This document shows positions 33,900 to 46,330 of a stretch of 64,000 nucleotides of DNA, piece by piece. The notes under the pieces were generated by a model. That model was not told where the DNA came from. It ran no database searches and saw only the letters and a program-made list of their open reading frames with translations. The stretch covers positions 511,001-575,000 of the forward strand of contig NC_133109.1 of NCBI RefSeq assembly GCF_022965805.1, in the 5' to 3' direction. Both the position numbers and the translations under genes were made by a program. How positions within the stretch are numbered: the first letter of the stretch is position 1; each line of letters opens with the position of its first letter. The stretch comes from Primulina eburnea. Taxonomy: Eukaryota > Streptophyta > Magnoliopsida > Lamiales > Gesneriaceae.

Positions 33900-35870
33900 T
33901 AAAAGTATATATACATTGTTACCGTTGAATCCTTGTTAATTACTCTTGCTAATCTTCACTAATTACTTTCAATCGTTCGTTGCCCTCATTTTTTTTCCTT
34001 GCGTAAATCTTGAATTCTCTCGTAACATCCTCTCACTCTTTACAGATGGCCGACAATCAATTCGACCCGTTGGATATTCGAAGCGAAATGGCGGCCAATC
34101 GCCTCTGAGGCAACACCACCTGCAGAGTCTCCTACCAATAATCCATTTAAGATGGTGGTTGCTGCTCCAGAGACCATCCCACTGGAAGAGATTGCTCCCG
34201 GAGAACTAGGAAATCCCGTCGATATCGATAATCCTCCAAATTACGAGGCTTATCAGAGGGCATTTCACCCTCAACCTATGCGACGACGTTCAAAACGTCA
34301 AGCCGGGTATGACCCAGACTTTGTCCCTACCAAAAAGCCACGTACTGCCGCCTTTATTCTCGACCCCAACTTCTCATCTGGGGATGATTATGATGATGGA
34401 GACTTCCAGTTTGTCGCAAGACCACGTGCCTCGGGTGCTACAAAGAAAATTGCCACTACTACCTCTGCATCATCTCCTCCTAACTTGTTTGAGTCACATG
34501 AAGCCTTGGGTGAGCCCATTTTCTCTTCTGACGATGAACAATCATTGGCCGAGTTTCTCAGTCGGCTAAAAGAGGCAAAGACAACGAACCAAAACCCCGC
34601 TGATGATAAAGAATCTGATTATGAGCCTGATGAAGAAATGACTCAAGAATTTGAGGAGAATCGGTATGTTCCTGTCTCAAGTCCCTCATCCACCTCAGAC
34701 TTTGAGAATGAAGAAAAAATTAATGACGCATCCATTGGTGCTGACACTGGATCAGCCGACGAAGATGATGCAGTTACAGTTGATGTTGGCATCAGTGTTG
34801 CCAACACCACAGACGACACCCTTGATGATATGACCTTGGTTCTGCCTTCTCAAATGCATTCTACTCTGAGGATGTTGTGGGCCGATGGCATCTTTATGGC
34901 CATCAAGAATTTGTGGAGGAGAGGAACATGAATGTCGAGGCATATGAAAGATACAACTTAATCTCGTTCCTCCAAAATCGAAGATTGCTCGCTAATGTGA
35001 CCTTGGTTCTGCCCTATCCAAAGAGACCAGTGATGGAATTCTATAGCAATCTCACTGCTGCAGTCGGTGATGCAAATTCAGTGCGCTTTGGCCGAGTATT
35101 TTTGCATGATGCCATTTACAAGTTCTCCCCTGCTGTTATCAACGAACACTACGGGACACCGAGTGTTATTGAGGACACCCCCCGGTTGACATTGATGAAA
35201 TTACCACCGTACTGACTGGGGTGTCATCACAAATTTCCATGTTCGCCCACATCGCTTGCCTTCAGCAAATTTGTCATCTTTCTATTCGGTTCTCCACAAG
35301 ACGGCAATCCAAAATTGGATCCCCTCCTCCAACACCACGGTGGTCACTAGACTGCAGGCTTTTGTTTTGTTTGATATTGGTACAGGACTTCCCTTTGACT
35401 TTGGCAAACTTGTGTATCAGACAGTCCTTCAATTTGCTGAAGGAGGGCTCAAGTATACCCGACTCCCATTCCCTTCTCTGATATGCCAAGGAGGACGAGG
35501 AACAACTTATAAGCATCAAGGAGTCGCTGAAAATTGCCCGGCCTATTTTAAGGGAAACCGGAAACTGGACCTACCTTGTCGAGTTCTGGTGTTGCCACAA
35601 GTGCTGAAAACATGCCATCCTCCTCTATTCCTGAAGGGTTTATCTTACTAACCACTAACGAGATACACGCACAAATTGAATTTGGGCTACAACAAATTAA
35701 ACAGGCAAAGGACGTCATTGCCTACTACGAAAATAAAATAGATGACTATCGACTACTTCTAGAAGTCTGCGTGCATTCTGGCCCAAACAGGGGAGATGAT
35801 GAGCCATAAATGGGAGATGCTACTGGTTCCTCAGCTGGACCTAAAAGAAAAGATATCAATGACCCAGCTG
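33900..35870 (+). pseudogene. ORF3 of the second SIRE-like element
   Basis: Reading begins MADNQFDPLDIRSEMAAN at about 34046 and breaks after about 20 codons. An open block 34152-34931 then has a basic patch (MRRRSKRQAGYDPDFVPTKK) and long acidic Ser/Asp-rich stretches. Blocks 34877-35215 and 35221-35651 hold a folded domain with EFYSNLTAAV, VFLHDAIYKFSPAVINEHYG and WIPSSNTTVVTRLQAFVLFD. This resembles the plant retroelement-associated transposon-protein domain. A short helical tail (35640-35808: EFGLQQIKQAKDVIAYYENK) follows. Frameshifts at about 34900 and 35215 break it. It is comparable in position, and partly in architecture, to ORF3 of copies A and B, but clearly diverged. Confidence 0.65.
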
Positions 35871-36099
35871 CGGACTGAGTCCCTGTATTTTCTTGTGCTT
35901 CTCTTCTTTTATTGTTTTTTTTTTATTTCTAGTGCTTTGTCTTTTCTTGTTTTTTATTTATGCGCTTTTATGTTGTTCAAATGATGAGTAATGAACTCCT
36001 ATTTCCTTTGTCTTCATTTGACTTATCTTGGTGTTTGGTGTAGTGAGTTAGTGTTGACAACACTATCCACAACACCAATTAACTAACATGTCCAATTCA

Positions 36100-36195
36100 G
36101 GGGGAGATGCATTTTAAAACTTAGGGGGAGCTAAACTGATTACAAGCTTGGCTGTCATCATTTTTGAAGTTTTGTCCAGAAATGCATAAAAGGGG
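36100..36195 (+). promoter_or_regulatory. Polypurine tracts of the second SIRE-like element
   Basis: GGGGGAGATGC (about 36102), AGGGGGAGC (about 36123) and AAAAGGGG (about 36188) occur shortly before the LTR. The last one abuts the presumed LTR start TGATTGAAAAG and is the best candidate for plus-strand priming. Confidence 0.5.
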
Positions 36196-37020
36196 TGATT
36201 GAAAAGAATATTTTATTCCTATTTAATCTATATTCTATGTAAAGAGAAATATTAGAATTTTTCATTTCTAAACTAACTTAAATTGGTCAAGATAATAAGA
36301 TTTATCCCTAGATAATTTTATTCTTGGGATTTATCTCACATGTTTTAATTTATGAACTCATCTATAAGATATAATATCTCTCAAATATAATATCCTAGAT
36401 TTGAATAGAGTTTCATTCCTAATAAACTTGTTGTTTTCCTTGTGTGTAGAATTTGAGTATCTATTGAAAGATATATTTAGGGCAAAGAGGGAGCTCTATA
36501 TAGTAGTATATCAAGAGAAGAATTACGGGGCTTTTGGAGGGATTTGCTACAGCCGCTAAAGCTTTGTTGAACCTGCACAAATCCAATATTGAAGATTCAT
36601 GAGAAGAGTTTGTGTGATTGATTCACATTATCGCCGTGTTGCTGTTTGGTATTGACGACACTCTGGAACAACACTGAGTGAAGTGTCGAGTGAAGAGTGG
36701 TGTCGTTTGCTTTCGAGCAACACGCCTATTTTGTTTTATGCATCTAGTTGTTAGTTTGATTTATTTTGATGTTATTTAACTCCATGGAGTGTCAAGGAAT
36801 TCAGTTTTATTATTCTCACAAGTATTGTTTTGGTGTAAACGATTTACATAATTTTTTAGTGAATTTTTTAACCATAAGGCATTGCACAAGTAATTGTACT
36901 TGTGCATAATTTAATCTGGTGCTTATTAATTAAAGTTTAAGTTTGTGTTAAAAATAAATTTCCGCTGCATGTTGTGCGCTCGTGTTGACAACACCAGAGC
37001 ACAACACTAACTTCTAATAC
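36196..37020 (+). repeat. 3' LTR of the second SIRE-like element (end approximate)
   Basis: It starts TGATTGAAAAG after the purine tract and includes a TATATAG box near 36497. Near its end it has the palindrome GTGTTGACAACAC (36982-36994). Without a second LTR the 3' end is uncertain. Confidence 0.55.
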
Positions 37021-37781
37021 ACACAATTTATTAATTTTCTGTACGTTTATGAGCAGCATTCCTATAACTTACGTTTGCCCTTGGATCCCTCACATCCATA
37101 TAATTTGAATTCTTTTGACTTTGATTCGTGTGTGTGTGAGCGCGTGTATTAAATTTGAAAAGATGACGTCAAGAAGCTAACTTTATGCATGGAGCGTGAG
37201 CAGGCCCTTACATCCGAAAGCCCAGGCGACTGGTATAACGCAGATTCATGCACGGCTGGTGATTGATTCTTTAGATATTGCTGGAAAGAAAAATCCTGTG
37301 ATGTTTAGCAAATCAGGAAAGATTTTTTTGAGATATTTTTACTTCTCGGACAGATCCTTGCAGTTGTGTTTAAACGGAGGGAGCAAGCAATAAAATTTCA
37401 TCATTTAGTATGGCGAAAAATTCTCCATAGATCACGAGGTTCTCTATCTCTAACAAAACTCCAAATTCACAATAAACTGCCCCTTAAAGCGATCCATAAC
37501 TCGTGATGATGAGGTATTTTGGGATGATAAAACTCGTTCTGTGAATTTTTATTCAAGAATAGCATCGAATACAACATTGTTCCCTTGAAACAAATGATAA
37601 CAGACATTTATTTACACTACTCAGAGCTGAAAATAAATACTTGCCTGCTCCCTCAGCACCGAAGGTTATAAATATACAAAGATTACATAAGCGATCATTC
37701 ACATTATGCTAGTAAATACAGGACAGAAAATCCGACTACTTTTAGCCAAAATTTATTCGAGGCTTGCTTCACTTAACCAGC
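37021..37781. other. Region between the copia LTR and the PRR gene
   Basis: It includes a 65-codon plus-strand open frame (37196-37393), and a neighbouring frame around 37360-37500 reads REQAIKFHHLVWRKI. I do not recognise either, and no start or splice context supports a gene. The part next to 37782 is the likely 3' untranslated region of the PRR gene. Confidence 0.35.
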
Positions 37782-40700
37782 TTAAGTGTTTTCGGATTGT
37801 GGATCAACAAGTGGTTGACGAACAAACTGCCCCTTAACACGTGGCCGTTGCTCAGCCAGCTTCTTTCTGCTCTCGTATCGCACCTGCCATCAAAACCATA
37901 AATGACAGGTTTTAAAAAATTCATCAGAAATTATATAATTCATATATTAATCCATATATATCGTGTAAACACACGATATATAAACTTCTAGAATGTAGCT
38001 GAGAGATTATCAATTCATTTTGTTTGATTTGTACGATGAATCAAGAAAGGAAACTAATAATTCAAGATTCTTCATAACGCACATAATTTATTGGAGAAAA
38101 TGGTGAATATATTACATCCCGAAATCAGTAAAAAATTATCATATTACCTTCTTCTCAAAGCATCTATCTTTCCTCTTCATCCTGAATTTCGTAAGAGCTG
38201 CTTCTCTTTCCACGGATCTATAAGAGGCCCCTTCATAAACATGGACAGCCTCTTCAATACCACATTCTGACGTCCCTTTAACAACCGAAGTCAAATTAAT
38301 GTCGCTATTTTTTCCTGAACATTTGTTATAATGTTGGCTGATATTTCCATTACAGAAACTGTTATTCCCTATCTGATCATTCTCAGGATAACTGTGCCCT
38401 CGATGATCCAAATTCTCCAATTTTCGACCCTGTCTGTTATCTATCTGATCGAAAGCATTACTCATTCTTTGATCCATATGATTCTGAAATTGCTTAGAAA
38501 TTAAGGATTGTCGATCTAACGAATAAAACGAACCCAGATGAGGGATTAATGGTTCCGTATGGTGTGCTGAACCTGGACTAGGCAACGGTGCTGGGCTCGT
38601 TTGCGGACAATATAACGAAGGCATCACAGAACCATAAGAATTTATAGCATTATCAAATCTTACACCCTTAACTGGAATAGGGAGAGATGTATGTCTCTGC
38701 AGAGAATAAGATGATGTTATTTCGGGTTGTCCTGATTGAATATTAGCCACAGAAACATGTTTTTGATAGGTCATTGTAGGGCCATGTGTATCGGAATTAT
38801 ACTCTGGGATATGATTGGATTGTTGTTTTTCGGAATTGGCTTCTTGGCCTTTTTGTTGTTGATTATTGTTACAAGTGCTTGGTGATTTCGAGTAACTCGG
38901 TTGCAGTGGCTTGTTTTTGTACCTGCATTTGATCGGACAAGGATCTGTTTACTATTTGATGAGGTCGCATTGCATCAACATCGGACAATAAATTAATATA
39001 TATTCCGAAATATTACGTATTGAACAGCTTTTGGCATTATAATTAACTAGCTTTTTCTACCAAAGGGAACTTATACATCGCATGGCATTTTTACCTCATT
39101 ATTTTCTTTAGTTCACCCATTAGTTTCTCTCCTATTTTAGGAAACAGAAGATCATGATTCTATTCTTTAATTTAAAATTTTGTAAACAATCAGAAATGGA
39201 AATTAGTAAAAAGTACACACCCACCTGGAGAAGGCGGAAGCATCAGAGTGGTTTAACCTTTGGTTCTCATCATTTACTTGATTCACAGATCCACTGGGGT
39301 TAGATCTTCTCAAAGAAAGATCCAACACTGGCAAAATGTCAAACTTGTTTGTGCTAGAATTTGACGCATAGCATCCAAAATCACCTTTACTATAATTACG
39401 AAAAGCTCCAATTAAATCGATAGCCTCTGTGGAAGAATTCCCACGTATCTGATTATTTTCAGAACTATGGTCATCAGACATCTTGTCTTGTCCTCGTGTT
39501 TTGGCATGATCCCTGTCTATGTTGGCCTCAGCCTCTAATTGTATAGTCAGAATGCCTATATTTTTATTATTTATCAGTCATAGAGCTCAAAGGATAAAAG
39601 GGATCCAAGAAAAAGAATTGGAATATTACCTCCAGTTCTATCATCATTTGGTCCCATACGAACATTCATGTCATTGGAAAGACATTTACCATTTTTTTGC
39701 TGTGATGGGAAACGGGCATGTTCCATATCTGCTCCCTCGGCCTCTAACTCTGGTTTTGTGCAGGAACTCTGCAGATAAAATAGGCAAAGATTAGAAGTCA
39801 ATGTATTTTTCAAATTTGTTTTCAAGAAGCGGAGAAAACACACCATCCAAGAAAATATGCATACCGTCACAAAAAATGTAATGAAGAAGATTAAAATGTA
39901 CCTGAGCATCGATTTCTTTTTCAATGCTTTCCCTATTTCTCTGAACGCAAGCCCTATAACCACTTGAATGATCATTACTAATAGCATTATTTTCAGCTGT
40001 CGCTTCAACCTTCTGTTGAGCTACACTCTCATCTGGAGGTCCCGGGCCAGCAGCACTATTTGCCTGATATAGCGGTGTGATATGGTGAGTAGAGAACATT
40101 AACATTGTATCAGATGACACTCAGGGTAAACAGATTGAGCTTACAGCTTGTTTCCTCCAGACGTGCTGCCACAAGTTCCTCAGCTCGTTTTTCCTCACTG
40201 GTTTTACAAGAAAGTCAGCTGCTCCTCTCAACATGCATTTATAGACAGTACTAACCGAGTTGTGTGCGGACATCACTGCATCACCAAATAAATGATGCTC
40301 TTTTTTAAGATAACTTAACTCGGATAAATTTAATAATTTGAATGCCAAACAAAGAAGTATACTTATTACTGGAATATTTTTGCATCGATGGTGCTCCATA
40401 ATTAAGGTGAGAAGAGCGTATCCAGAGATCGAGGGCAATTTAACTTCTGTCAAAATAAGGTCTATGTTGCGGGATCTTTCTTTCAAAACTTCCCATGCTT
40501 TTAAGCCATCGGACACTGAAGTAACTGTTATGAAAAAATAGAGTTGATTCTCAAACATCAGCGGTTGAAAAAAAAAGCCATCCCCGAGCAGGAAAAAAAT
40601 AGTAAACCAAATTCAAACTTGTAACTTTTACTCAGCCATTGGGTGAAACTATGTCAGATATTAAGAGGTGTGTATCTAACTACACCGTCAACGAATAAGA

Positions 40701-41414
40701 ATCAACACTCAATGTATCATACTTCTGATTAAGTTCACACAAGAAGACAAGAGCTGGTTGCACCCTGACCATAACATCCACAGTGCAGTTGAATTAAACA
40801 AATAACTTGAATCAAAAGAGAACCAAAAATGCCAATTTGGGCGAAAATCAAGATTTCCGATAATGAAATCGTATCTTATACATTAAATTTATTTTTTTAA
40901 AAAATGAAAATTAATGTAGGGTGCATCATTTCATGGATTAAGTTCCAGCAAAACTTAATTGATGAGTACTAATCCAAAACAAGTCAAAACCCACAAAATG
41001 TTGAAGGAAAAAGATTTCCCCTAGTATCATCTAACAAAGTCAAAAAAGAATCTCGATCACCAACCTCCATTAAATCCCAATGATAAAATCTTCAGAGCAA
41101 AAAAAAAAACATATACCCCCACTAATAATTTTGAACAGGAAAAACCAACCTCTGTAACTGCATTTTCTGAGAAGGGCGGCAATAATGTGCCTGGTGGAAT
41201 CATCAGCTTCCACCAACAGCACCCTAACCGCCATTTTTGGAAGAAACCTCTCCCACCCAACGACAGAAGAAGAAGAAGCACCCGCGGCGGCTGCGTTTCC
41301 ACCACCTTCTGTGCTACTCTTCTTTTGAGATATTTGCTCATCCCCTGTTCCAACCTCTGTTTCTTGGAGTTCTAATTCCATTCCGTCTTCGCTGCTCACC
41401 ACAACTTCCCCCAT
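37782..41414 (-). CDS. Pseudo-response regulator, PRR7/PRR3 type (8 exons)
   Basis: A nuclear transcriptional repressor of the plant circadian clock; the family represses CCA1/LHY and affects flowering time. Exons on the minus strand are 41414-41150, 40524-40363, 40275-40145, 40063-39902, 39768-39630, 39534-39225, 38922-38148 and 37883-37782. All are GT-AG and in phase, giving 681 aa. The pseudo-receiver domain (about 53-182) opens [20 protein letters not shown] and has E115 (DLILTEV) where true receivers have the phospho-accepting Asp. K167 in FLVKPV is kept, and the domain ends [15 protein letters not shown] long Ser/Asn-rich middle follows. The CCT domain (about 629-671) contains [20 protein letters not shown] and [19 protein letters not shown], split by the last intron. 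The receiver sequence fits the PRR7/PRR3 clade better than PRR5/9 or TOC1. Paralogue assignment needs a tree. Confidence 0.93.
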
Positions 41415-43544
41415 TTTTCAAAATTCTTGAGAGCATGTGATTAGGTAAAATCACAGCTGCAGGAGGAGTTGGAAAATATACAACACCGTGTACTAGATTA
41501 TTTATCACCTTTTTCCAGTACATTTTCAAAGAAAAAATCTTTAAATGAGCTTCCATTGATCTTGAATTTCCTATGGTGACCTTTTACTGCTACATCTTTA
41601 CCCACCTGACATCTAGTGGCTCAAATTTGTTCAAAAAAAGTTGGAAATTACAGATGATTCACTCAAGAACAAGCACTAATAACATAGATAAACATGCAAT
41701 TTTATGAATTATCTTTTTCTACTAAGTAGATTCAATCAAAATTTGAACTTGAATTTCATTGTTTGCCATGTACTATGCCACATAATTTTTACATGTAAAA
41801 ATGACAATCACACATGTATACTAGGAAAACATCATGTGCTAAAGTGTAAATAATCCCATAAATATCTAAATGACTGTTATGTACGGCCCAAGTCTTCGTT
41901 ATTTTATTGTTTTTAAAAGAATTACTGTATTAGGCTTTTTAAAATTGGTTGGCCTGGAAGCAATGGACCACATTAGAATAAAGAATATGGCACTCACCCG
42001 AGATATTTTTTAAAACGAGATATTTTTTAATATGACCTTGACAAGTGGACACGATATATTTGTGGCCTCGGAGTTGTCAGGTGGCCAATGAGAGGAGGAG
42101 ATTGACAAAGTCATCGGTTCGAATCTGGAAAAACTTTTTTTAAAATTGTGTGTGTGCCACGGGGATTAGAGGTCATGGTGACCGAATATTATAAAACACT
42201 GTTTGACATCTTTTCTTTTTCAAGATTCCCAAGGAAGCGGGGATCCTTTCAGAAATTCAAACAAATCTAAATGCTAATCACTAGGGCCACGTTTGGTAGC
42301 TTTGATTATCGGAGGACTAAGGAAGAAACAATTGTTTATCCGGTGTTTGCCTTGTTTTTTAGTTGAGAGCTGATATCCTCCAGCCCGTGAAAAGGACACT
42401 ATATGGCCGTGTAAAGGAGAGAAAGTAATCCCAAGTATTTGGTGGGATACCCAATCCTTACATGAACAGTGTTTCAGATTTAAGCTTCACCTCCTCAATT
42501 TACCATTTATCCCACCAACATAAAAATTCAACCTCTTCTCATCTCTTTTCACTGGCTGTGTGTCGTGGTGCTGAAGACGTCGATTCTGTTGGAGGTAAAG
42601 TAATTTTCTGTCGTCTGCATCCTTTTTGTAGGAAAATTAAAGTTGGTACTCTTTCACATCAAATGGTTGGGGCATCATTTCATCTAGAAGTGTAGGGAAG
42701 GAAACATTTTATCAATCTGAAATCAAGGATACTAACAGAAGATGCGTACAAATATCAATAATATGATAAAAATAAAAAAAATAAATTATTTTATTATTTA
42801 TCTTGATATAATTTTTTGTCATATTAAATAAATAAATTAATTAAAATTTTATATAACATAATTTCAAAATTGTTTCCAAAATTAAAATTCAAGCTGTTGA
42901 TTTTATGTTTTATAATAAATAATAATGAACATGATATATATAAGGACTAACTCATAGAAACAACATCAAAACTAATTAAATAGTAATTATTTGATAAAAA
43001 AATATAACTTAATTTTTTTTTTAGAATTTTATATCACATATAATTAATTTTATATCAGAATCGATCTTTTGTATATTAATATTAATAACTATTAATTTCT
43101 TGTTAAATAGGTTTTAAATAATAAATAAATCAACGTATGTAATAAATACACATTCAAAAAAAAATGATATGGTAAATATCAAATTAAACTCAAACAATAA
43201 TTATTAAATATAGATTTAAAACTACTGATATGATTTCACCATTAAAATTTGAAATATAACCAAAGAAATAAACTTTCATAAAAAAATGTTATTTTGTATT
43301 TGTTGAATTAGTTAGTTTGATTTCAAAATAATTAAAGAAATATATTAAAAGTCATATGTAAAATCTCAAATATTTTGACAAATGTTAATCAATTACATTA
43401 CAGTTATATTTATTATAATAATTATATCATATATTGTTTTTATATTAGAAAATAACTTATGTATCTTTTTATTTCTCATTGCTATCTCTTTTCATGCATT
43501 CATATTTATAGTTTTGATTGATCATTGATTTTGATGAGCAGATG
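41415..43544. other. Upstream region of the PRR gene and intergenic DNA
   Basis: Promoter region next to 41415, then AT-rich DNA. A segment near 42285-42320 starting AGGGCCACGTTTGGTAGC looks like the end of a MITE, but no partner end was found. A GGTTCGAATCT motif near 42115 resembles a pol III B box. The open frame 42462-42695 has no support. Confidence 0.4.
41533..41540 (+). promoter_or_regulatory. CCA1-binding-site-like motif upstream of PRR
   Basis: AAAAATCT, about 120 bp before the PRR start codon. A second, evening-element-like TAAATATCT lies at 41859-41867. CCA1/LHY act on PRR7/PRR9 genes through such motifs, but short AT-rich motifs occur often by chance in this sequence. Confidence 0.35.
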
Positions 43545-43896
43545 TAGGCATGCTTAACGGGTCCACCGGACCGGTTCCGGACCGGTTCCTACCGGTTCTC
43601 GGTCCGGTGAGTTCGGAACCGGTCTGAACCGGTATGGAACCGGTTCCGAACCGGTTCCGGTTCCAAGGAGAAACATTTGGAACCAATCCGAACCTACACC
43701 GGTTCGGCCTCTAATAAACCGGTTCCGGTTCGGGTCGAACCGGTTCCGAACTTAATTTATTATATTTATTATATAATTAAAATTAAAAATATTAAGAGAC
43801 AATTTTTTATTCAATATTTCGGTGCAAATATATGTGCATTACATTTAAAAAAAATTTAACAAAATAACTTAAACATTTATTTTTACAATTTAACAT

Positions 43897-46023
43897 CTAA
43901 AACTCATCACGATTTACTAAAATATATTTTGAATATTCTGGATCTTCGTCGGAGCTTGAGCTTTGAAATTCGTCGATCGCGCCAGATGTCCTATTCTTTT
44001 TTTCTGCAGCAAACCAATCTTGTAGGCATGTTAGCATGGAAAGTGTTTCTGGCTTTAAATTAGTTCTTTGATCACCAATGATCCTTCCACATACTGAAAA
44101 TGCTGATTCGGAAGCAACACTTGAACTTTGAATTGGTAGGACATCTCTTGCGATTGCAGCTAACACTGAATAAAGTTTAGAATTTACTTTCCACCAATCA
44201 AGAACATCGAAATTCTCCGTCGTCTCAATATATTGGCTTAGATAAATTTGGATCTCATTGTAGTTGGTTGTTGTCACCGATTTTCCTTTGAACTTTTGTC
44301 GTTTCAAACTTTGAAAAAAGTTAAGTGCTCCACTTTTGCTTTTATATGTCGGCATCTCCTCCGGCTGCGCGCTCGGTTCATCACATTGTTCACTAGCATA
44401 CAAATCAAACAATTCTTGGAGAGAATGCGTTATTGACTTCTTTTGATCGTCAACATTCTTCCCAAGAAATTTAGCATAATATTCAAAAAAAATGTCTAAT
44501 CCTCCTTGATTTTGAGTAGGATCAAGTAATGTTGCTAAACCATGCACAATTGGTATAGTTTCCCAATATTTTTTAAATTTATCTTCCATATTTGAAACAA
44601 AATCACGCATAACAGAATCATTACGATATTCAATAAATTTATAAAACATATTGAAAAGCAAAGGTAGAAACATCGTTGAAGTAGGGTAGTTAATGCCAGA
44701 AAATTTTTCGGTCGCTTCTTTAAAAATTTCTAACAAAGAAACACATTTATTCAAAATAATCCAATCATCGTCATTTAGCATCAAACTTTCTATCGCAATA
44801 TTATTATAATATGGAGTAACTAAATCTTGAAAACGTAATAAAGTATGAAGCAAGTGATATAAAGAATTCCATCTAGTATCAATTGGAAGAGGAAATTTTT
44901 TAAATTTAATTCCGGTTGATTCGACTAGTGTTTTCCAGTCACGTCCATATCTCCTTTCACGTAATAATTTCCCACATAATTTGAACTTTTCTATAACAGT
45001 GGCCATTTGCTCATCACATGCACATTTAACACATAAGTTGATAATATGACACGCACATCTAACATGAAGCAAATTACCTTCTAAAATTGGTTTTAATGAA
45101 TCTTTAAGATATTTAATTGCAAGAGTATTGGCACTCGCATTATCTAACGTGATCGACATTATTTTATTTTGTATGCCATAAATCTTCACAACATTTAAAA
45201 CATATCTAGCAATAGTGTATGCATTGTGAGACGATTCTAAATGATCTAGCGCTAAAATTCTTTTTTGCATCGTCCAAGTTTCGTCAATCCAATGACATGT
45301 AACAACAAGATATGATTCATATTTTAAATTAGTCCAAATATCAGTTGTCAAACTAACTCTACAAGAAATATTTGAAAGATGCGATTTTAGTGTTTCTTTA
45401 TATTCCTTATAAATATCAAAACAATATTTCTTAAGTGTGTGCCTAGAAATATTGTGAAAACCAGGTTGGATAGTACTAGTAAATTCAACAAAACCTTCTT
45501 GTTCAGCTAATATAAAAGGTTGACAACATTTGGTAACAAACTTTACGATAGCTTTCCTAGAAATTTCTTTTGTAATTGTGAAAGCTTTACCACTTGAAGG
45601 ATTAATTTGTTGTTGTGTTAATTCCCTACCGAATGGTTGTAGCGTATCGGGGTCAAGTTTATGCATTTTAACTAAATGTTTTTTCAAAGTGCCGGTTCCA
45701 CCGGAACCACCACCTGTTTTGTAAGAATACCCCGTTTTGCAAATTTTACAAACGGCAAAAGAGTTATTCGTACCTTGTTGTTCAATATCAAAGTGATCCC
45801 AAACTTTGTTTCGCTTTGCACGGGCCGTCGTCGTGCTCGTAGAAATTGTGTTGCTTGCTCGATTAGACGATGGCGTCCCTACATCTTTGTTGGGGAGTTC
45901 CATGGGTTCTTCATCCTCGTGGCCAGGTTCGACTTCATCAAAGTCGGGGATGTAGCCATAATATTCACCAAAGTCGGGAGCGTATTCGCCACCACCACCA
46001 CGACGGTTTGAAGATGATGCCAT
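43897..46023 (-). CDS. hAT family transposase, 708 aa, uninterrupted
   Basis: Would bind the element ends and catalyse cut-and-paste transposition in the nucleus. The N terminus is acidic and low in complexity. A BED zinc finger spans about residues 73-121 (C92, C95, H116, H121). The RNase H-like core includes TTDIWTNLKYES (first Asp), ITLDNASANT (second Asp), the RCACHIINLCVK insertion motif and DTRWNSLYHLL. The C-terminal hAT dimerisation domain has DVLDWWKVNSKLYSVLAAIA, then SSVASESAFSVCGR and QRTNLKPETLSMLTCLQDW. The length fits plant Tag2/zf-BED hAT proteins. The start ATG lies 12 codons before GEYAPDFGEYYG. No stop or frameshift is present, so it is a candidate for an active gene. Confidence 0.92.
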   Translation of the reverse strand: MASSSNRRGGGGEYAPDFGEYYGYIPDFDEVEPGHEDEEPMELPNKDVGTPSSNRASNTISTSTTTARAKRNKVWDHFDIEQQGTNNSFAVCKICKTGYSYKTGGGSGGTGTLKKHLVKMHKLDPDTLQPFGRELTQQQINPSSGKAFTITKEISRKAIVKFVTKCCQPFILAEQEGFVEFTSTIQPGFHNISRHTLKKYCFDIYKEYKETLKSHLSNISCRVSLTTDIWTNLKYESYLVVTCHWIDETWTMQKRILALDHLESSHNAYTIARYVLNVVKIYGIQNKIMSITLDNASANTLAIKYLKDSLKPILEGNLLHVRCACHIINLCVKCACDEQMATVIEKFKLCGKLLRERRYGRDWKTLVESTGIKFKKFPLPIDTRWNSLYHLLHTLLRFQDLVTPYYNNIAIESLMLNDDDWIILNKCVSLLEIFKEATEKFSGINYPTSTMFLPLLFNMFYKFIEYRNDSVMRDFVSNMEDKFKKYWETIPIVHGLATLLDPTQNQGGLDIFFEYYAKFLGKNVDDQKKSITHSLQELFDLYASEQCDEPSAQPEEMPTYKSKSGALNFFQSLKRQKFKGKSVTTTNYNEIQIYLSQYIETTENFDVLDWWKVNSKLYSVLAAIARDVLPIQSSSVASESAFSVCGRIIGDQRTNLKPETLSMLTCLQDWFAAEKKNRTSGAIDEFQSSSSDEDPEYSKYILVNRDEF

Positions 46024-46139
46024 TGAAATATATTGCTTGTGGGGAAATGAAAGTTGAGAGAAAATTGATATGTGAAATGTAAAAAATGACTTGTATTTAT
46101 AGGTGATTTTTGGGGCTTAAAAAAAAAATTTTATTTGCA

Positions 46140-46330
46140 ATTAGGCCCCCAAAATTGGGGGCCAAATTGAGAAAAAAAAATGCAGATTCAGAACGGCTAC
46201 TGAATCTGCATGGTGTCGTTGGCTGCAAATGCAGCCGTTGCATTTGCAGGCCCACGGCTGCAAATGCAACGGCTGCATTTGCAGGCCAACTGGGCCAACG
46301 GCTGCATTTGCAGCCGTTGGCCCAAAAACC
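46140..46330. repeat. GCAAATGCAGCCGTTG inverted/direct repeats in the hAT 5' region
   Basis: Several copies of GGCTGCATTTGCAG and its complement CTGCAAATGCAACGGC alternate between the transposase start and the CCGGTT-rich end. They could form hairpins in the leader or promoter. Small open frames here are by-products of the repeat. Confidence 0.7.

Noticed and set aside
42040..42200. Possible tRNA-derived SINE with GGTTCGAATCT B box
   Set aside because: No convincing A box at the proper distance, no clear 3' tail and no duplication flanks.
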